64,000 nucleotides of DNA from Peptostreptococcaceae bacterium (GCA_902363255.1 CABIZO010000002.1:668037-732036); one strand, 5' to 3'. Positions 9,059 to 18,217 are shown, numbered from the stretch's first letter. Notes: generated from the sequence alone by a model not told the origin. Made by a program: numbers and translations.

Positions 9059-9193
9059 ATGAAAGAATTAGAAAAGAATTTAACTGCAAAATTTTATAGC
9101 TTTTTCTATTTTATGTTCTGGGGCTTTTATTTTAGCGCTGGCTACTTCTTTTGCAGAAAAAAATATAAAATCTTTTCTAATGGGTTATTATAG
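9059..9193 (+). CDS. aromatic-rich leader peptide (attenuator)
   Basis: A 44-codon ORF lies between a consensus promoter and the aromatic operon. It has an ATG start and a Shine-Dalgarno AAAGGGA at 9044-9050. Residues 12-31 hold 14 aromatic residues out of 20 (Phe, Tyr and one Trp; the run FYSFFYFMFWGFYF is visible), and the whole peptide has 10 Phe, 5 Tyr and 1 Trp. This mirrors enterobacterial pheL-type leader peptides, where stalling at scarce Phe codons controls a downstream terminator. A terminator is indeed present (9249-9277). The alternative reading as a decayed membrane-protein gene is less likely given the position and the RNA structures. Confidence 0.75.
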   Translation: MKELEKNLTAKFYSFFYFMFWGFYFSAGYFFCRKKYKIFSNGLL

Positions 9194-9277
9194 ATATCAA
9201 TATATTTATAGGCATATAAGCCTAAGTGTATTTCAAATCTGTTTATTTAAGAGAACTCATTATGAGTTCTCTTTTTT
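9178..9277 (+). promoter_or_regulatory. attenuator: terminator hairpin with competing antiterminator pairing
   Basis: AAGAGAACTC (9249-9258) and GAGTTCTCTT (9264-9273) form a 10-bp stem followed by six T, an intrinsic terminator 33 nt before the DAHP synthase start. TAATGGGTT (9178-9186), at the end of the leader ORF, can pair over 9 bp (one G-U) with AACTCATTA (9254-9262) and would break the terminator's 5' arm. A ribosome finishing at the stop codon (9191-9193) would cover 9178-9186 and allow termination. A ribosome stalled at the aromatic codons (9092-9151) would leave it free to form the antiterminator. Pairings are read from the sequence; the mechanism is inferred. Confidence 0.7.
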
Positions 9278-9309
9278 ATTATAAAATAAAAAATGAGGAG
9301 GAAGTAAAA

Positions 9310-10323
9310 ATGATAGTTATATTAAAACAAAGAGTAAGTGAGGAAGAAATAGCAATGTTAACTAAAGAGTTAGAACAACTAAATGTATCAGTAGATAAAA
9401 GTGAGGGAACAGAATGTACAATACTTGGTTTAGTTGGAGATACAAGCAAAATTGATCCATGGTTAATTGAATCTCATGATTGCGTGGAAAAAGTTATGAA
9501 GGTACAAGAACCTTACAAAAAAGCCAACAGAGCATTTCATCCAGAAGATACAGTTGTAGATGTTTGTGGTCAAAAAATAGGTGGAAATAAAATAGCAATG
9601 ATAGCGGGACCTTGCTCAGTTGAAAGTGAAGAACAAATAAAATTAGTGGCAGATGAGGTTAAAAAATATGGAGCAGGATTCTTAAGAGGTGGAGCATTCA
9701 AACCAAGAACTTCTCCATACAGTTTCCAAGGATTAAAATATGAAGGCTTAGACTTATTAAACAAAGCTAAAGAAGAGACGGGGCTTCCAATAGTAACGGA
9801 AATAATGTCACCTTGTGATATAGAAAAATTCGTAGAATGTGTGGATATAATTCAAGTGGGAGCTAGAAATATGCAAAACTTTGATTTACTAAAAGAATTA
9901 GGGAAAATAGATAAACCAATTTTATTAAAAAGAGGATTATCAGCAACTATAGAAGAGTTGCTAATGAGTGCAGAATATATTATGGCAGGAGGAAATGAAA
10001 AAGTAATACTTTGTGAAAGAGGAATAAGAACATTTGAAACATATACAAGAAATACTTTAGATTTAAGTATGGTTCCTGCAATCAAAAAATTAAGTCATCT
10101 TCCAGTTGTTATAGATCCAAGTCATGCTACAGGAAAATGGTGGATGGTAGAATCCCTTTCAAAAGCAGCTATAGCTGTAGGTGCAGATGGTCTAATTATA
10201 GAAGTTCATAATGATCCTAAAAATGCTTTATGTGATGGTGCTCAATCTATTAAACCCGAAGTATTTGCAAATTTAATGGAAGAACTTAAAGTGATAGCAA
10301 AAGCAGTGGGTAGAGAAATATAG
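9310..10323 (+). CDS. aroF: 3-deoxy-7-phosphoheptulonate (DAHP) synthase, with N-terminal regulatory domain
   Basis: First enzyme of the shikimate pathway, joining PEP and erythrose 4-phosphate. It has 337 residues: a ferredoxin-like N-terminal domain (about 1-70, IVILKQRVSEEE...), the feedback domain of the Thermotoga-type AroAII/beta enzymes, then a KDO8P/DAHP barrel with AGPCSVES, RGGAFKPRTSPYSFQG, KRGLSATIEE, CERGIRT and DPSHATG. An upstream in-frame GTG (9226) lies inside the attenuator. ATG 9310 has GAGGAGGA at 9295-9302 and matches the family N-terminus. First gene of a five-gene operon. A second DAHP synthase without the regulatory domain lies at 61558-62337. Confidence 0.93.
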   Translation: MIVILKQRVSEEEIAMLTKELEQLNVSVDKSEGTECTILGLVGDTSKIDPWLIESHDCVEKVMKVQEPYKKANRAFHPEDTVVDVCGQKIGGNKIAMIAGPCSVESEEQIKLVADEVKKYGAGFLRGGAFKPRTSPYSFQGLKYEGLDLLNKAKEETGLPIVTEIMSPCDIEKFVECVDIIQVGARNMQNFDLLKELGKIDKPILLKRGLSATIEELLMSAEYIMAGGNEKVILCERGIRTFETYTRNTLDLSMVPAIKKLSHLPVVIDPSHATGKWWMVESLSKAAIAVGADGLIIEVHNDPKNALCDGAQSIKPEVFANLMEELKVIAKAVGREI

Positions 10324-10334
10324 AAGGTGATTAA

Positions 10335-11633
10335 ATGGGAGATTTAAAAATATATCCATCGAAATTAAGGGGAGAAGTTAAAATACCACCATCTAAAAGT
10401 ATGGCACATAGAGCTATAATCTGTGCATCTTTGAGTAATCAATTATGTAGAATTGATAATATAGATTATTCAGATGATATAATTGCAACTATAGATGCTA
10501 TGAGATCTTTAGGTGCAACAATTACAAAATATGAAGATTATGTGGAAATCATTGGACCTAACAGAGATATACAAAATACTAAAAACAATAGAATAATTGA
10601 TTGCAATGAATCAGGGTCTACTTTAAGATTTTTAGTGCCAATATCTTTGTTGTTTGAAGGTAAGAGTAAATTTATTGGAAGAGGTAACTTAGGAAAAAGG
10701 CCACTAACAACGTACTACAATATATTTGACAAGGAAAATATTGAATACTCTTATGAAAAGGATCGTCTTAATTTAGAGATAAATGGGAAACTAAAAGGCG
10801 GAACTTATGAACTGGAAGGTAACGTGAGTTCACAATTTATAAGTGGTTTATTATTTACTTTGCCATTATTAAAAGAAGATTCAAAAATAATTATTACTAC
10901 AGAAATGGAGTCAAAATCTTATGTAGATTTAACATTGAAAGTGATGAAAGATTTTGGTATAGAAATAATTAATAATGAATATAAAGAATTTGTAATTAAA
11001 GGAAGCCAAAAATATAAATCAAGAAATTATAGAGTAGAAGGCGATTACTCTCAAGGGGCGTTTTTCCTCTGTGGCGATGCTTTGGGAAATAAAATAATTT
11101 GTAACGATTTAGATATTAACTCTCTTCAAGGGGATAAAGAAGTAATAGATATTTTACAAAGGATGAATATAGATATTTTAGTAGGCAAAGGCAATAAAAT
11201 TGAAGGAAGAAAAACAAAAAAATTAAAGTCAACTTATATTGATGGTAGTCAATGTCCAGATATAATACCCGTACTTACTTCAGTGGCAGCTTTGGCAAAA
11301 GGTAGAACAGAAATAACTAATGTGGGAAGACTTAGAATAAAAGAATGTGATAGATTGTCAGCCATAACTTCTGAACTTAATAAATTGGGAGCTAATATAA
11401 TTGAAAAAGAAGATAGTATCATAGTTGAAGGTGTGGAAGAATTAGAAGGTGGAGTAGAAGTATGGAGCCACAAAGATCACCGAATAGCAATGACCCTTGC
11501 AATGGTATCTTCTAGATGTAATAAACCTATAATAATTAAGGATTATGACTGTGTGTCAAAATCGTACCCTAAATTTTTTGAAGATTTTGAAAAAATAGGA
11601 GGGATAACCGTTGAGTGGAATGTGGGGGAATAA
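10335..11633 (+). CDS. aroA: 3-phosphoshikimate 1-carboxyvinyltransferase (EPSP synthase)
   Basis: Transfers the enolpyruvyl group of PEP to shikimate 3-phosphate. The 432 residues show the two-domain pattern with PPSKSMAHRA near the N-terminus, NESGSTLRFLVP, the GKRPLTTY loop, RIKECDRLSA and DHRIAMTLAM. The glyphosate-relevant stretch here reads ESGSTLRF, with a Ser where many class I enzymes have Gly-Asn-Ala-Gly-Thr, which suggests a class II-like active site. It starts 12 bp after the DAHP synthase gene and its 3' end overlaps aroC by 23 bp. Confidence 0.94.
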   Translation: MGDLKIYPSKLRGEVKIPPSKSMAHRAIICASLSNQLCRIDNIDYSDDIIATIDAMRSLGATITKYEDYVEIIGPNRDIQNTKNNRIIDCNESGSTLRFLVPISLLFEGKSKFIGRGNLGKRPLTTYYNIFDKENIEYSYEKDRLNLEINGKLKGGTYELEGNVSSQFISGLLFTLPLLKEDSKIIITTEMESKSYVDLTLKVMKDFGIEIINNEYKEFVIKGSQKYKSRNYRVEGDYSQGAFFLCGDALGNKIICNDLDINSLQGDKEVIDILQRMNIDILVGKGNKIEGRKTKKLKSTYIDGSQCPDIIPVLTSVAALAKGRTEITNVGRLRIKECDRLSAITSELNKLGANIIEKEDSIIVEGVEELEGGVEVWSHKDHRIAMTLAMVSSRCNKPIIIKDYDCVSKSYPKFFEDFEKIGGITVEWNVGE

Positions 11634-12684
11634 TATAAAACTTTCTATTTTTGGAGAATCCCATGGAAATGCTATTGGTATAAATATTGATAATTTACCT
11701 TGTGGATTTTCCATTGATATGTATGAAGTTATGAGAGAAATGAGAAGAAGATTGCCTGGTAAAAGTAAACTTTCAACAAGTAGAAAAGAAGATGATAATC
11801 CAGAGATATTAAGTGGCTATTTTGAGGGAAAAACAACAGGTACACCACTTTGTGCCATAATAAGAAATAATGACAATAAGTCAAAGGATTATTCAAAACT
11901 TAAAAATACTATGAGACCAGGTCATGGTGATTATACGGGTTATGTTAAGTATAAAGGATTTAATGATTATAGAGGGGGAGGTCATTTTTCGGGAAGAATA
12001 ACTGCACCCTTAGTATTTGCAGGAGCTATTTGTAAACAAATACTAAGAAGTAAAGGTATAGAAATTGTGGCTCATATAAAATCAGTGGGTACAGTGGAAG
12101 ATGAAAGTTTTTTAGATATAAACTTAAATAATAATATATTAGAGAAGTTAAAAAATGAAGAAATCCCAGTGATTAATGCAGATTTGAAAGAAAATATAAA
12201 AGATGAAATATTGACTGTAAGACAAGAAGGAGACTCCATAGGAGGAAGTATAGAGTGTGCAGTACTTGGAATAGATGCTGGCTTTGGAAGTCCATTCTTC
12301 GACTCTGTGGAATCTACACTTGCTCATTTGATGTTTTCTGTGCCAGCAGTAAAAGGAATTGAATTTGGCAAAGGATTTGATTTATGTAAGATGAAAGGGT
12401 CACAAGCCAATGATGAATACTATTTGGAAGGTGAAAAGATAAGAGCTAGAAGTAATAATAATGGAGGTATACTAGGTGGAATTACAAACGGAATGCCTAT
12501 TGTATTTAAGGTGGCAATTAAACCCACACCATCTATATATAAAGAACAAAATACAATAAATGTTGAGAGTATGGAAGAGACTGTATTAAAAATAGAAGGA
12601 CGACATGATCCATGCATAGTACAAAGGGCTGTTCCTGTTATTGAATCAGTTGCAGCCATAGGAATTTTAGATATTGTATATTAA
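11611..12684 (+). CDS. aroC: chorismate synthase
   Basis: Converts EPSP to chorismate with reduced FMN. The N-terminus MSGMWGNNIKLSIFGESHG, RPGHGDYTG, and C-terminal GRHDPCIVQRAVPVIE are the three family signatures; 357 residues is normal. The TTG at 11611 is the likely start because AGGAGGGA (11597-11604) lies 6 nt before it and the result matches the usual MSG-x-WGN beginning; ATG 11620 would be too far from the site. The gene begins inside aroA, so translation is probably coupled. Confidence 0.94.
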   Translation: MSGMWGNNIKLSIFGESHGNAIGINIDNLPCGFSIDMYEVMREMRRRLPGKSKLSTSRKEDDNPEILSGYFEGKTTGTPLCAIIRNNDNKSKDYSKLKNTMRPGHGDYTGYVKYKGFNDYRGGGHFSGRITAPLVFAGAICKQILRSKGIEIVAHIKSVGTVEDESFLDINLNNNILEKLKNEEIPVINADLKENIKDEILTVRQEGDSIGGSIECAVLGIDAGFGSPFFDSVESTLAHLMFSVPAVKGIEFGKGFDLCKMKGSQANDEYYLEGEKIRARSNNNGGILGGITNGMPIVFKVAIKPTPSIYKEQNTINVESMEETVLKIEGRHDPCIVQRAVPVIESVAAIGILDIVY

Positions 12685-12699
12685 AAAGGGGGAGTTAGT

Positions 12700-13836
12700 G
12701 TGGATTTATCCCATTATAGAAGTGAAATTGATACAATAGACAAAGAGTTAATAAAATTATTTGAAAGAAGAATAGAAATATCAAAAAATATTGCAAAATA
12801 CAAATCAGAAAATAATATGCAAATATTTGATGAAAGTAGAGAGAAAGAAGTAATAGAAAAAAATTTAAAAAGATTATCAAAAAAAGAATATGAAAAAGTA
12901 ACTAAATTATTTATTAGAACTTTAATGGATTTAAGCAAAAGTTTACAAGAGGAAATTGTAAGCAAAGAAGAAATGGTAGTTCATAAAGGAAATTATAAAA
13001 TAGAAAAAAATATAAAAATAGGTTATCAAGGTGTAAAAGGATCTTTTAGCGAGGAAGCAATGATTGAATATTTTGGAGAAAACCAAAAATCTATAAATTA
13101 TGAAAAATTTGAAGATGTATTTATTGCATTGCAAAATGATGAAATTGACTATGGAATTTTACCTTTTGAAAATTCATGCACAGGTGCTATAACATCTGTT
13201 TATGATTTATTGTCTAAGTATGGATTTTATATAGTTGGTGAAGAAAGTATAAAAATTAATCAAAATTTAATTGGAGTAAAAGGTGCTAAGATTGAAGACA
13301 TTAAAGAAGTGTATTCTCATCCTCAGGGATTTGAACAAAGTAGAGAGTTTTTAAAAGAACATGATGATTTTAAACTAATATATTTTTACAATACAGCTAT
13401 TAGTGCTAAACATATTTCATCTTTAAATGATAAAAGTAAGGCAGCAATTTCAAGTTGCAGAGCAGCTAAAATTTATGATTTAGACATACTAGAAAAAAAT
13501 ATAAATGACAATGAAAATAATCACACAAAATTTGTGATAATAAGTAAACACTTGGAAACATCAAAAGATTGTAATAAAGTTACAGTTATTTTTTCTTTAG
13601 ATAATAAAGCAGGAACTTTGTATAATTTATTAAGTCATTTTGCAAAAAATAATATTAATATGATAAAAATAGAATCTAGACCAAGTAATAGTAAACTTTA
13701 TGAATATGTACTATATGTTGATTTTGAAGGTAATATAGAAGATGACAATGTAAGAGGGGCAATAAGTTTAATTCAAGATAAAAGTCAATTCTTTAAATTA
13801 TTAGGTTGTTATAAAAAGAAGGAAGGATATAAATAA
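12700..13836 (+). CDS. pheA: bifunctional chorismate mutase / prephenate dehydratase (P-protein)
   Basis: Two steps from chorismate to phenylpyruvate. The first ~85 residues are an AroQ chorismate mutase (DLSHYRSEIDTIDKELIKL, RREIS-like ERRIEISKNIAKYK). Prephenate dehydratase follows (GYQGVKGSFSEEA, PFENS, SHPQGFEQ), then a C-terminal ACT domain with GTLYNLLSHF and ESRPSN, the Phe-binding region, so feedback control by Phe is expected. GTG start with AAAGGGGGAG just upstream. The fusion is familiar from Proteobacteria and also occurs in Clostridia. Phe production is in keeping with the Phe-rich leader peptide of the operon. Confidence 0.93.
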   Translation: MDLSHYRSEIDTIDKELIKLFERRIEISKNIAKYKSENNMQIFDESREKEVIEKNLKRLSKKEYEKVTKLFIRTLMDLSKSLQEEIVSKEEMVVHKGNYKIEKNIKIGYQGVKGSFSEEAMIEYFGENQKSINYEKFEDVFIALQNDEIDYGILPFENSCTGAITSVYDLLSKYGFYIVGEESIKINQNLIGVKGAKIEDIKEVYSHPQGFEQSREFLKEHDDFKLIYFYNTAISAKHISSLNDKSKAAISSCRAAKIYDLDILEKNINDNENNHTKFVIISKHLETSKDCNKVTVIFSLDNKAGTLYNLLSHFAKNNINMIKIESRPSNSKLYEYVLYVDFEGNIEDDNVRGAISLIQDKSQFFKLLGCYKKKEGYK

Positions 13837-13846
13837 GAGGTGTTTT

Positions 13847-14680
13847 ATGAAAATATTAATTGTAGGACTTGGTGTTATTGGTGGGGGATATGCCATGGCA
13901 CTAAAAGAAGCAGGATATAAGGAAGTTTATGGAATAGACACAGATATTCAAACATTAGAAAAAGCTAAAAACATAGGCATTATTAAAGAAGGTTTTAGTC
14001 ATGAAGATGAAATAATGTCTCAAGCTGACTTAATTGTTTTAGCAATCTATCCTAATTTAGTAAAAGATTTTATTATAAAAAATAAAGAAAAATTCAAGAA
14101 AGGTGCATTGATAACTGACGTAACAGGAATTAAAGAAATATTTATTGAAGATATTGTAAATGTTTTGCCGGATAATATAGATTTTGTTTTTGCTCATCCA
14201 ATGGCAGGCAGGGAGAAAAAAGGTATTGATTATGCCACAAATAAAGTTTTTAAAGGAGCAAACTTTTTAATAATTGAAACAAATAGAAATAAAGAAGAAA
14301 ATTTGAAAAAAATTGAAAAATTAGCTAAAGAAATGGGATTTAAGCAAATAAGAAGAACTAATGCTAAATTTCATGATGAAATGATAGCATTTACAAGCCA
14401 ACTACCTCATGTTCTTGCAGTTTCACTAATTAACAGTGATATTGAAAATAGGAATACGGGAGAATTTATTGGAGATAGCTATAGAGATCTAACTAGAATT
14501 GCCAATATGAATGAAAAATTATGGAGTTTATTGTTTTTGGGTAATAAAGAAAATTTACTTACTGCAATGAATAATTTTGAAAATGAATTTAATAAAATAA
14601 AGAAATGTATTGAAGATGAAGATGAAAAACAATTACAAGAAATATTTATTAAATCTACTATAAGGAGGGAAAAGTTATAA
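13847..14680 (+). CDS. tyrA: prephenate dehydrogenase
   Basis: NAD(P)-dependent oxidative decarboxylation of prephenate to 4-hydroxyphenylpyruvate, the Tyr branch. The Rossmann motif GLGVIGGGYAMAL is at the N-terminus, and HPMAGREKKGIDYA and TSQLPHVLAV carry the catalytic histidines. At 277 residues it lacks a C-terminal ACT domain, so Tyr feedback at this domain is not expected and operon-level control may matter more. Last gene of the operon, 10 bp after pheA, followed by a strong terminator. Confidence 0.92.
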   Translation: MKILIVGLGVIGGGYAMALKEAGYKEVYGIDTDIQTLEKAKNIGIIKEGFSHEDEIMSQADLIVLAIYPNLVKDFIIKNKEKFKKGALITDVTGIKEIFIEDIVNVLPDNIDFVFAHPMAGREKKGIDYATNKVFKGANFLIIETNRNKEENLKKIEKLAKEMGFKQIRRTNAKFHDEMIAFTSQLPHVLAVSLINSDIENRNTGEFIGDSYRDLTRIANMNEKLWSLLFLGNKENLLTAMNNFENEFNKIKKCIEDEDEKQLQEIFIKSTIRREKL

Positions 14681-14720
14681 AATAATATGGAAGTTCATTA
14701 TTTTAATAAAATTATAAAAG

Positions 14721-14764
14721 AAAAGCTCAAAGGGATAATTTATATTAAACCTTTGAGCTTTTTA
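14721..14764. terminator. terminator between the aromatic operon and the converging EIIC gene
   Basis: AAAAGCTCAAAGG (14721-14733) pairs with CCTTTGAGCTTTT (14750-14762). It has T-tracts on both strands and can work in both directions. Confidence 0.88.
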
Positions 14765-14779
14765 TATTAAGTATTTATA

Positions 14780-15820
14780 TTAAGCAACTGATTCTACTTC
14801 TGATTGAGTTCCACGAATTTCATCAGCAGTTTTTATGTTAGTGTTTTTGAATATAGCGTATCCTATGAATCCACCTAATATACTTACTATCATACATCCA
14901 GCAGCAGCTATTAATCCGTTCATACCGTTTTCTGCAACAGATACAGCGAAACCAGCTATTGGAGTAGCAAGACCTGGAGTAGAAACTGTAATTCCCATTA
15001 AAGCAACTATTATACCAGACATAGCACCACCTATGAAGTTAGTAACGTATACTGGGATTGGGTTAGCAGATATTATATCTGATTGAGTTAATGGCTCTAT
15101 TGCAACTGATATAGTGTCTTTCTTAGAACCGAACTTCATTTTTGAGAAGAATACATAGTTCATGAATGAAGAACCAAATACTGCAAGAGCACCTATTCCC
15201 ATTGGAACACCAGTTAAACCTATTATAGAAGTTAATGCCATTGAGCTAAGTGGAGCTGTAGCAACAACTGTTATTAATCCACCAAGTATTAATCCCATTA
15301 TTATTGGAGATGTTTCTTGAGCTTGTATTAAAACTGTTCCTATTTGAAGTAAAGTATTTTTTACTACTGGATCCATTACCATAGCTATTCCTCTAGTTAA
15401 AGGAGCAGCAACTATTATTATAACAATTAAATCAAGTCCAGCTGGAACTTTCTTTTCTAAGAATTTGATAACGAATGATATTAAATATCCTGCTATAAAT
15501 CCTGGAAGTATTCCGAACTCTGAAACAGTTAAACCAACTAATACAGCGTAAACTGGTGATACACCAAGTGCTAAAGGTACTAGTATACCTGCAGCAACAC
15601 CACCTAAGTTACCGTTTGCAGCACCAACGCCTTCTAAGAATGAAATACCCATTTGTTGTCCGAATAATGAATAGTGGAATGCTTCAACAAGGAAACTTGC
15701 ACAAGCAGCGTTTGCTAATGCACCCATAGCTTTCATACCTTGCGGAGCTTTGTAACTAAATAAAGTAAATAATGCTAATACTACTAATAATAAAGCAGTA
15801 CCTGTTAAAATTTGAATCAT
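14780..15820 (-). CDS. PTS_EIIC_2-type membrane transporter (PTS EIIC-like)
   Basis: Integral membrane protein of 346 residues with about ten hydrophobic segments rich in Gly and Ala, matching the PF13303-type EIIC-like family (FHYSLFGQQMG..., GNLGGVAAG, ATAPLSSMALTSIIGLTG). No EIIA, EIIB or other PTS partner is nearby, so whether it works by group translocation is open. The RBS AGGAGG stands 8 nt before the ATG on the minus strand. Codon bias is strong, suggesting high expression. A TetR-type regulator is divergently placed and may control it. Confidence 0.8.
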   Translation of the reverse strand: MIQILTGTALLLVVLALFTLFSYKAPQGMKAMGALANAACASFLVEAFHYSLFGQQMGISFLEGVGAANGNLGGVAAGILVPLALGVSPVYAVLVGLTVSEFGILPGFIAGYLISFVIKFLEKKVPAGLDLIVIIIVAAPLTRGIAMVMDPVVKNTLLQIGTVLIQAQETSPIIMGLILGGLITVVATAPLSSMALTSIIGLTGVPMGIGALAVFGSSFMNYVFFSKMKFGSKKDTISVAIEPLTQSDIISANPIPVYVTNFIGGAMSGIIVALMGITVSTPGLATPIAGFAVSVAENGMNGLIAAAGCMIVSILGGFIGYAIFKNTNIKTADEIRGTQSEVESVA

Positions 15821-16206
15821 ACCGATTTCCTCCTAATAAAAATATTAAATTATTAAATACCTGTTTAAGGTTTATCTTCCAAGTAATATGGAAATTCCTT
15901 ATAGAGGAGAAGCCTTTCCTAAGTGGTTAAAAGTTTTCCTCTTATATACAAGAATTATTATACGAAAAAATATTATGTTTGTAAATACATTTTTCGACAA
16001 AAAAATAAATTTAATATAAATTTTTACAAAAATATGTAGTTTTTGTAAAATTTCAAGAAGATGATTGACTAATTTTGCAATTATAAAATATATAAAATAT
16101 ATTAAATATAAAATTTTTTTATACTGTTGATGAAGAAGAATAAATATGATAAATTTGAAAATGTTATGTGAAATTTTATTTTCCTCTAAAAATAATGGAG
16201 GTACTT
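15821..16206. other. divergent intergenic region with leader hairpins on the minus strand
   Basis: 386 bp without a gene. On the minus strand, ahead of the EIIC gene, AGAGGA (15940-15945 region) can pair with TCCTCT (15904-15909 region) around a GAAAGG-containing interior. Nearer the gene, TTCC and GGAA arms (15878-15894 region) are nested in AAGG/CCTT. I do not recognise a known riboswitch. The half near the TetR gene is AT-rich with no clear palindrome. Confidence 0.4.
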
Positions 16207-16761
16207 ATGGAACTGAAAGAAAAGATTATTGAAGCTACCATAGAAGAATTTAATGAAAAAAATCTTAAGTTTACTATGGATGATATAGCTAAAAAATTAT
16301 GTATTAGTAAAAAAACTATTTACGATTTATTTAAAAATAAGGAAGCATTATTTTTTGAAGTAATAGATCATTATAATGAAATAATAAGAGAGTATGAAAT
16401 GAAAATTATTCAAGATCCTGATCTAGACATTAAAGAGAAACTAAAAAAAATAATAATTTCACTGCCTGATAATAAAATAAATTGGCGACAAATTTATCTT
16501 ATTAAGGAAAAATGTCCTGAAATTTATGATAAGGTAACAAAAAGGTTGGAAACTCAATGGGAGCCAACAATAGAATTATTAGAAATGGCAATAAAAGAAA
16601 ATAAAATTATTTCAGTATCTATTCCAATATTAAAGACAACGATTTCATCAACAATTAGAACTTTTATTAGTACAACCTTGTTAAGTGATAATAATATTGA
16701 GTATGAGGAAGCCTTAAAAGAAATGGTAGATATCATTATGAATGGAATCGAAGTTAAATAA
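16207..16761 (+). CDS. TetR/AcrR-family regulator
   Basis: DNA-binding repressor of 184 residues. The N-terminal TetR helix-turn-helix reads FTMDDIAKKLCISKKTIYDLF with the conserved Tyr-x-x-F and KEALF. The C-terminal ligand domain is not assignable. The ATG at 16207 follows GGAGG (16197-16201); an upstream in-frame GTG (16168) has no site. It is divergent from the EIIC-like gene, so control of that transporter is likely but not proven. Confidence 0.83.
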   Translation: MELKEKIIEATIEEFNEKNLKFTMDDIAKKLCISKKTIYDLFKNKEALFFEVIDHYNEIIREYEMKIIQDPDLDIKEKLKKIIISLPDNKINWRQIYLIKEKCPEIYDKVTKRLETQWEPTIELLEMAIKENKIISVSIPILKTTISSTIRTFISTTLLSDNNIEYEEALKEMVDIIMNGIEVK

Positions 16762-16884
16762 AATTTATTTAATATTAGACGTACAGTTTTAAGAAAAGTT
16801 GTGAAAATATTTCAAAATGTCTTATAAAAATGGTACAATATTTATAATTTATGTAGAAATAAATATTATACAAAGGAGATATTT

Positions 16885-18156
16885 ATGATTTTAATTAAAA
16901 ATGGTAGATTAATAGACCCTAAAAGTAATCGAGATGAAATAACTGACATAGTCATAAAAGATGGGAGAGTAAAGGAAATTGGGAAAATAACTGATGAAAC
17001 TAATTACTCTGAAGTAATAGATGCAACAAATAAAGTTGTTTGTCCAGGACTTATAGATGTTCATGTTCATTTTAGAGATCCAGGATTTACAAAAAAAGAA
17101 GATATATTAAGTGGAGCAAAATCTGCTGCAAGAGGTGGATTTACGACTGTAGTTTGTATGGCAAATACAAAACCTGTTGTTGATAATGTGGAAACTTTAA
17201 ATTACATAAATGAAAAAGTAAAAGAAGCTTGCATTAATGTTCTTCAAGTTGGAAGCATAACAAAAAGTTTTAGAGGAAAGGAACTAACTAATTTTGAAGA
17301 ACTTTTAGAAAATGGCGCTGTAGGATTTAGTGATGATGGAATAGCTATAATGGATACAGACATATTATATGAAGCTATGAAAAAAGCTAAAGAACTTGAT
17401 GTGCCAATAAGTCTTCATGAAGAGGATTCTAATTTTATAGAAACTGCTGGAGTAAATGACAGTGAAATTGCTAAAAAATTAGGTCTTAAAGGTGGTGCTA
17501 AAACTTGTGCAGAAGATATAATGGTAGCTAGGGATTGTATGATAGCCCTAGAAACAGGTGCAAAAGTAAGTATACAGCATATAAGTTCAGGTGTATCAGT
17601 CGAAGCAGTTAGATTTGCAAAATCTCTTGGAGCAAAAGTTTATGCTGAAGCAGCGCCTCATCATTTTACTTTAACAGAAGAAGATGTTTTAAAGCATGGC
17701 TCACTAGCAAAAATGAATCCGCCACTTAGAACTATGAAAGATAAGCAAACTATAATTGAAGGGTTAAAAGATAACACTATAGAAATAATAGCTACAGATC
17801 ATGCACCACATACTATAGAAGAAAAAAATCGTGCTTTTGCAGCTTGTCCAAGTGGTATCATAGGTTTGGAAACATCTTTAGCTTTAGGTATAACTTCTTT
17901 AGTAAAAGAAGAACATTTAAGTATGATGAGCTTATTAGAAAAAATGACTATTAACCCTGCAAAACTTTATAATCTAGATAGAGGTTATATTGAAGAGGGG
18001 GCTATTGCAGATATCTTGGTTTTTGATGCAGATGAGCAATGGGTAGTAAGAGATTTTGATTCAAAATCAAGTAATTCTCCTTTTATTGGGGAAAAATTAT
18101 TAGGAAAAGTTAAATATACGATCAGTGAAGGAAATATTGTTTATACTGACAAATAA
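16885..18156 (+). CDS. pyrC: dihydroorotase
   Basis: Zn amidohydrolase of pyrimidine synthesis, cyclising carbamoyl-aspartate to dihydroorotate. The class I signature DVHVHFRDPGFTKKED (H60, H62) is present, with a DDGIA segment, SLHEE and the ATDHAPH motif near residue 305. At 423 residues it has the normal length for the type I enzyme. The other pyr genes are not adjacent, and the gene appears monocistronic with a strong AAAGGAG site. No PyrR-type leader was recognised upstream. Confidence 0.92.
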   Translation: MILIKNGRLIDPKSNRDEITDIVIKDGRVKEIGKITDETNYSEVIDATNKVVCPGLIDVHVHFRDPGFTKKEDILSGAKSAARGGFTTVVCMANTKPVVDNVETLNYINEKVKEACINVLQVGSITKSFRGKELTNFEELLENGAVGFSDDGIAIMDTDILYEAMKKAKELDVPISLHEEDSNFIETAGVNDSEIAKKLGLKGGAKTCAEDIMVARDCMIALETGAKVSIQHISSGVSVEAVRFAKSLGAKVYAEAAPHHFTLTEEDVLKHGSLAKMNPPLRTMKDKQTIIEGLKDNTIEIIATDHAPHTIEEKNRAFAACPSGIIGLETSLALGITSLVKEEHLSMMSLLEKMTINPAKLYNLDRGYIEEGAIADILVFDADEQWVVRDFDSKSSNSPFIGEKLLGKVKYTISEGNIVYTDK

Positions 18157-18217
18157 CCCCAAATAATGCTTGTCTATGCTATAATTTAATTGAAAATATA
18201 TCTTAGGGGGGGAGCTT

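Noticed and set aside
8985..9300. T-box riboswitch ahead of the aromatic operon
   Set aside because: No T-box sequence (TGGnACCGCG) is present, while a leader ORF with its own ribosome site is.
9226..9309. N-terminal extension of the DAHP synthase from GTG 9226
   Set aside because: It runs through the terminator hairpin, has no ribosome site and does not match the family start; ATG 9310 does.
15840..15950. preQ1-type riboswitch before the EIIC gene
   Set aside because: AGAGG/CCTCT arms look similar, but the conserved loop and A-rich tail with its pairing are missing.
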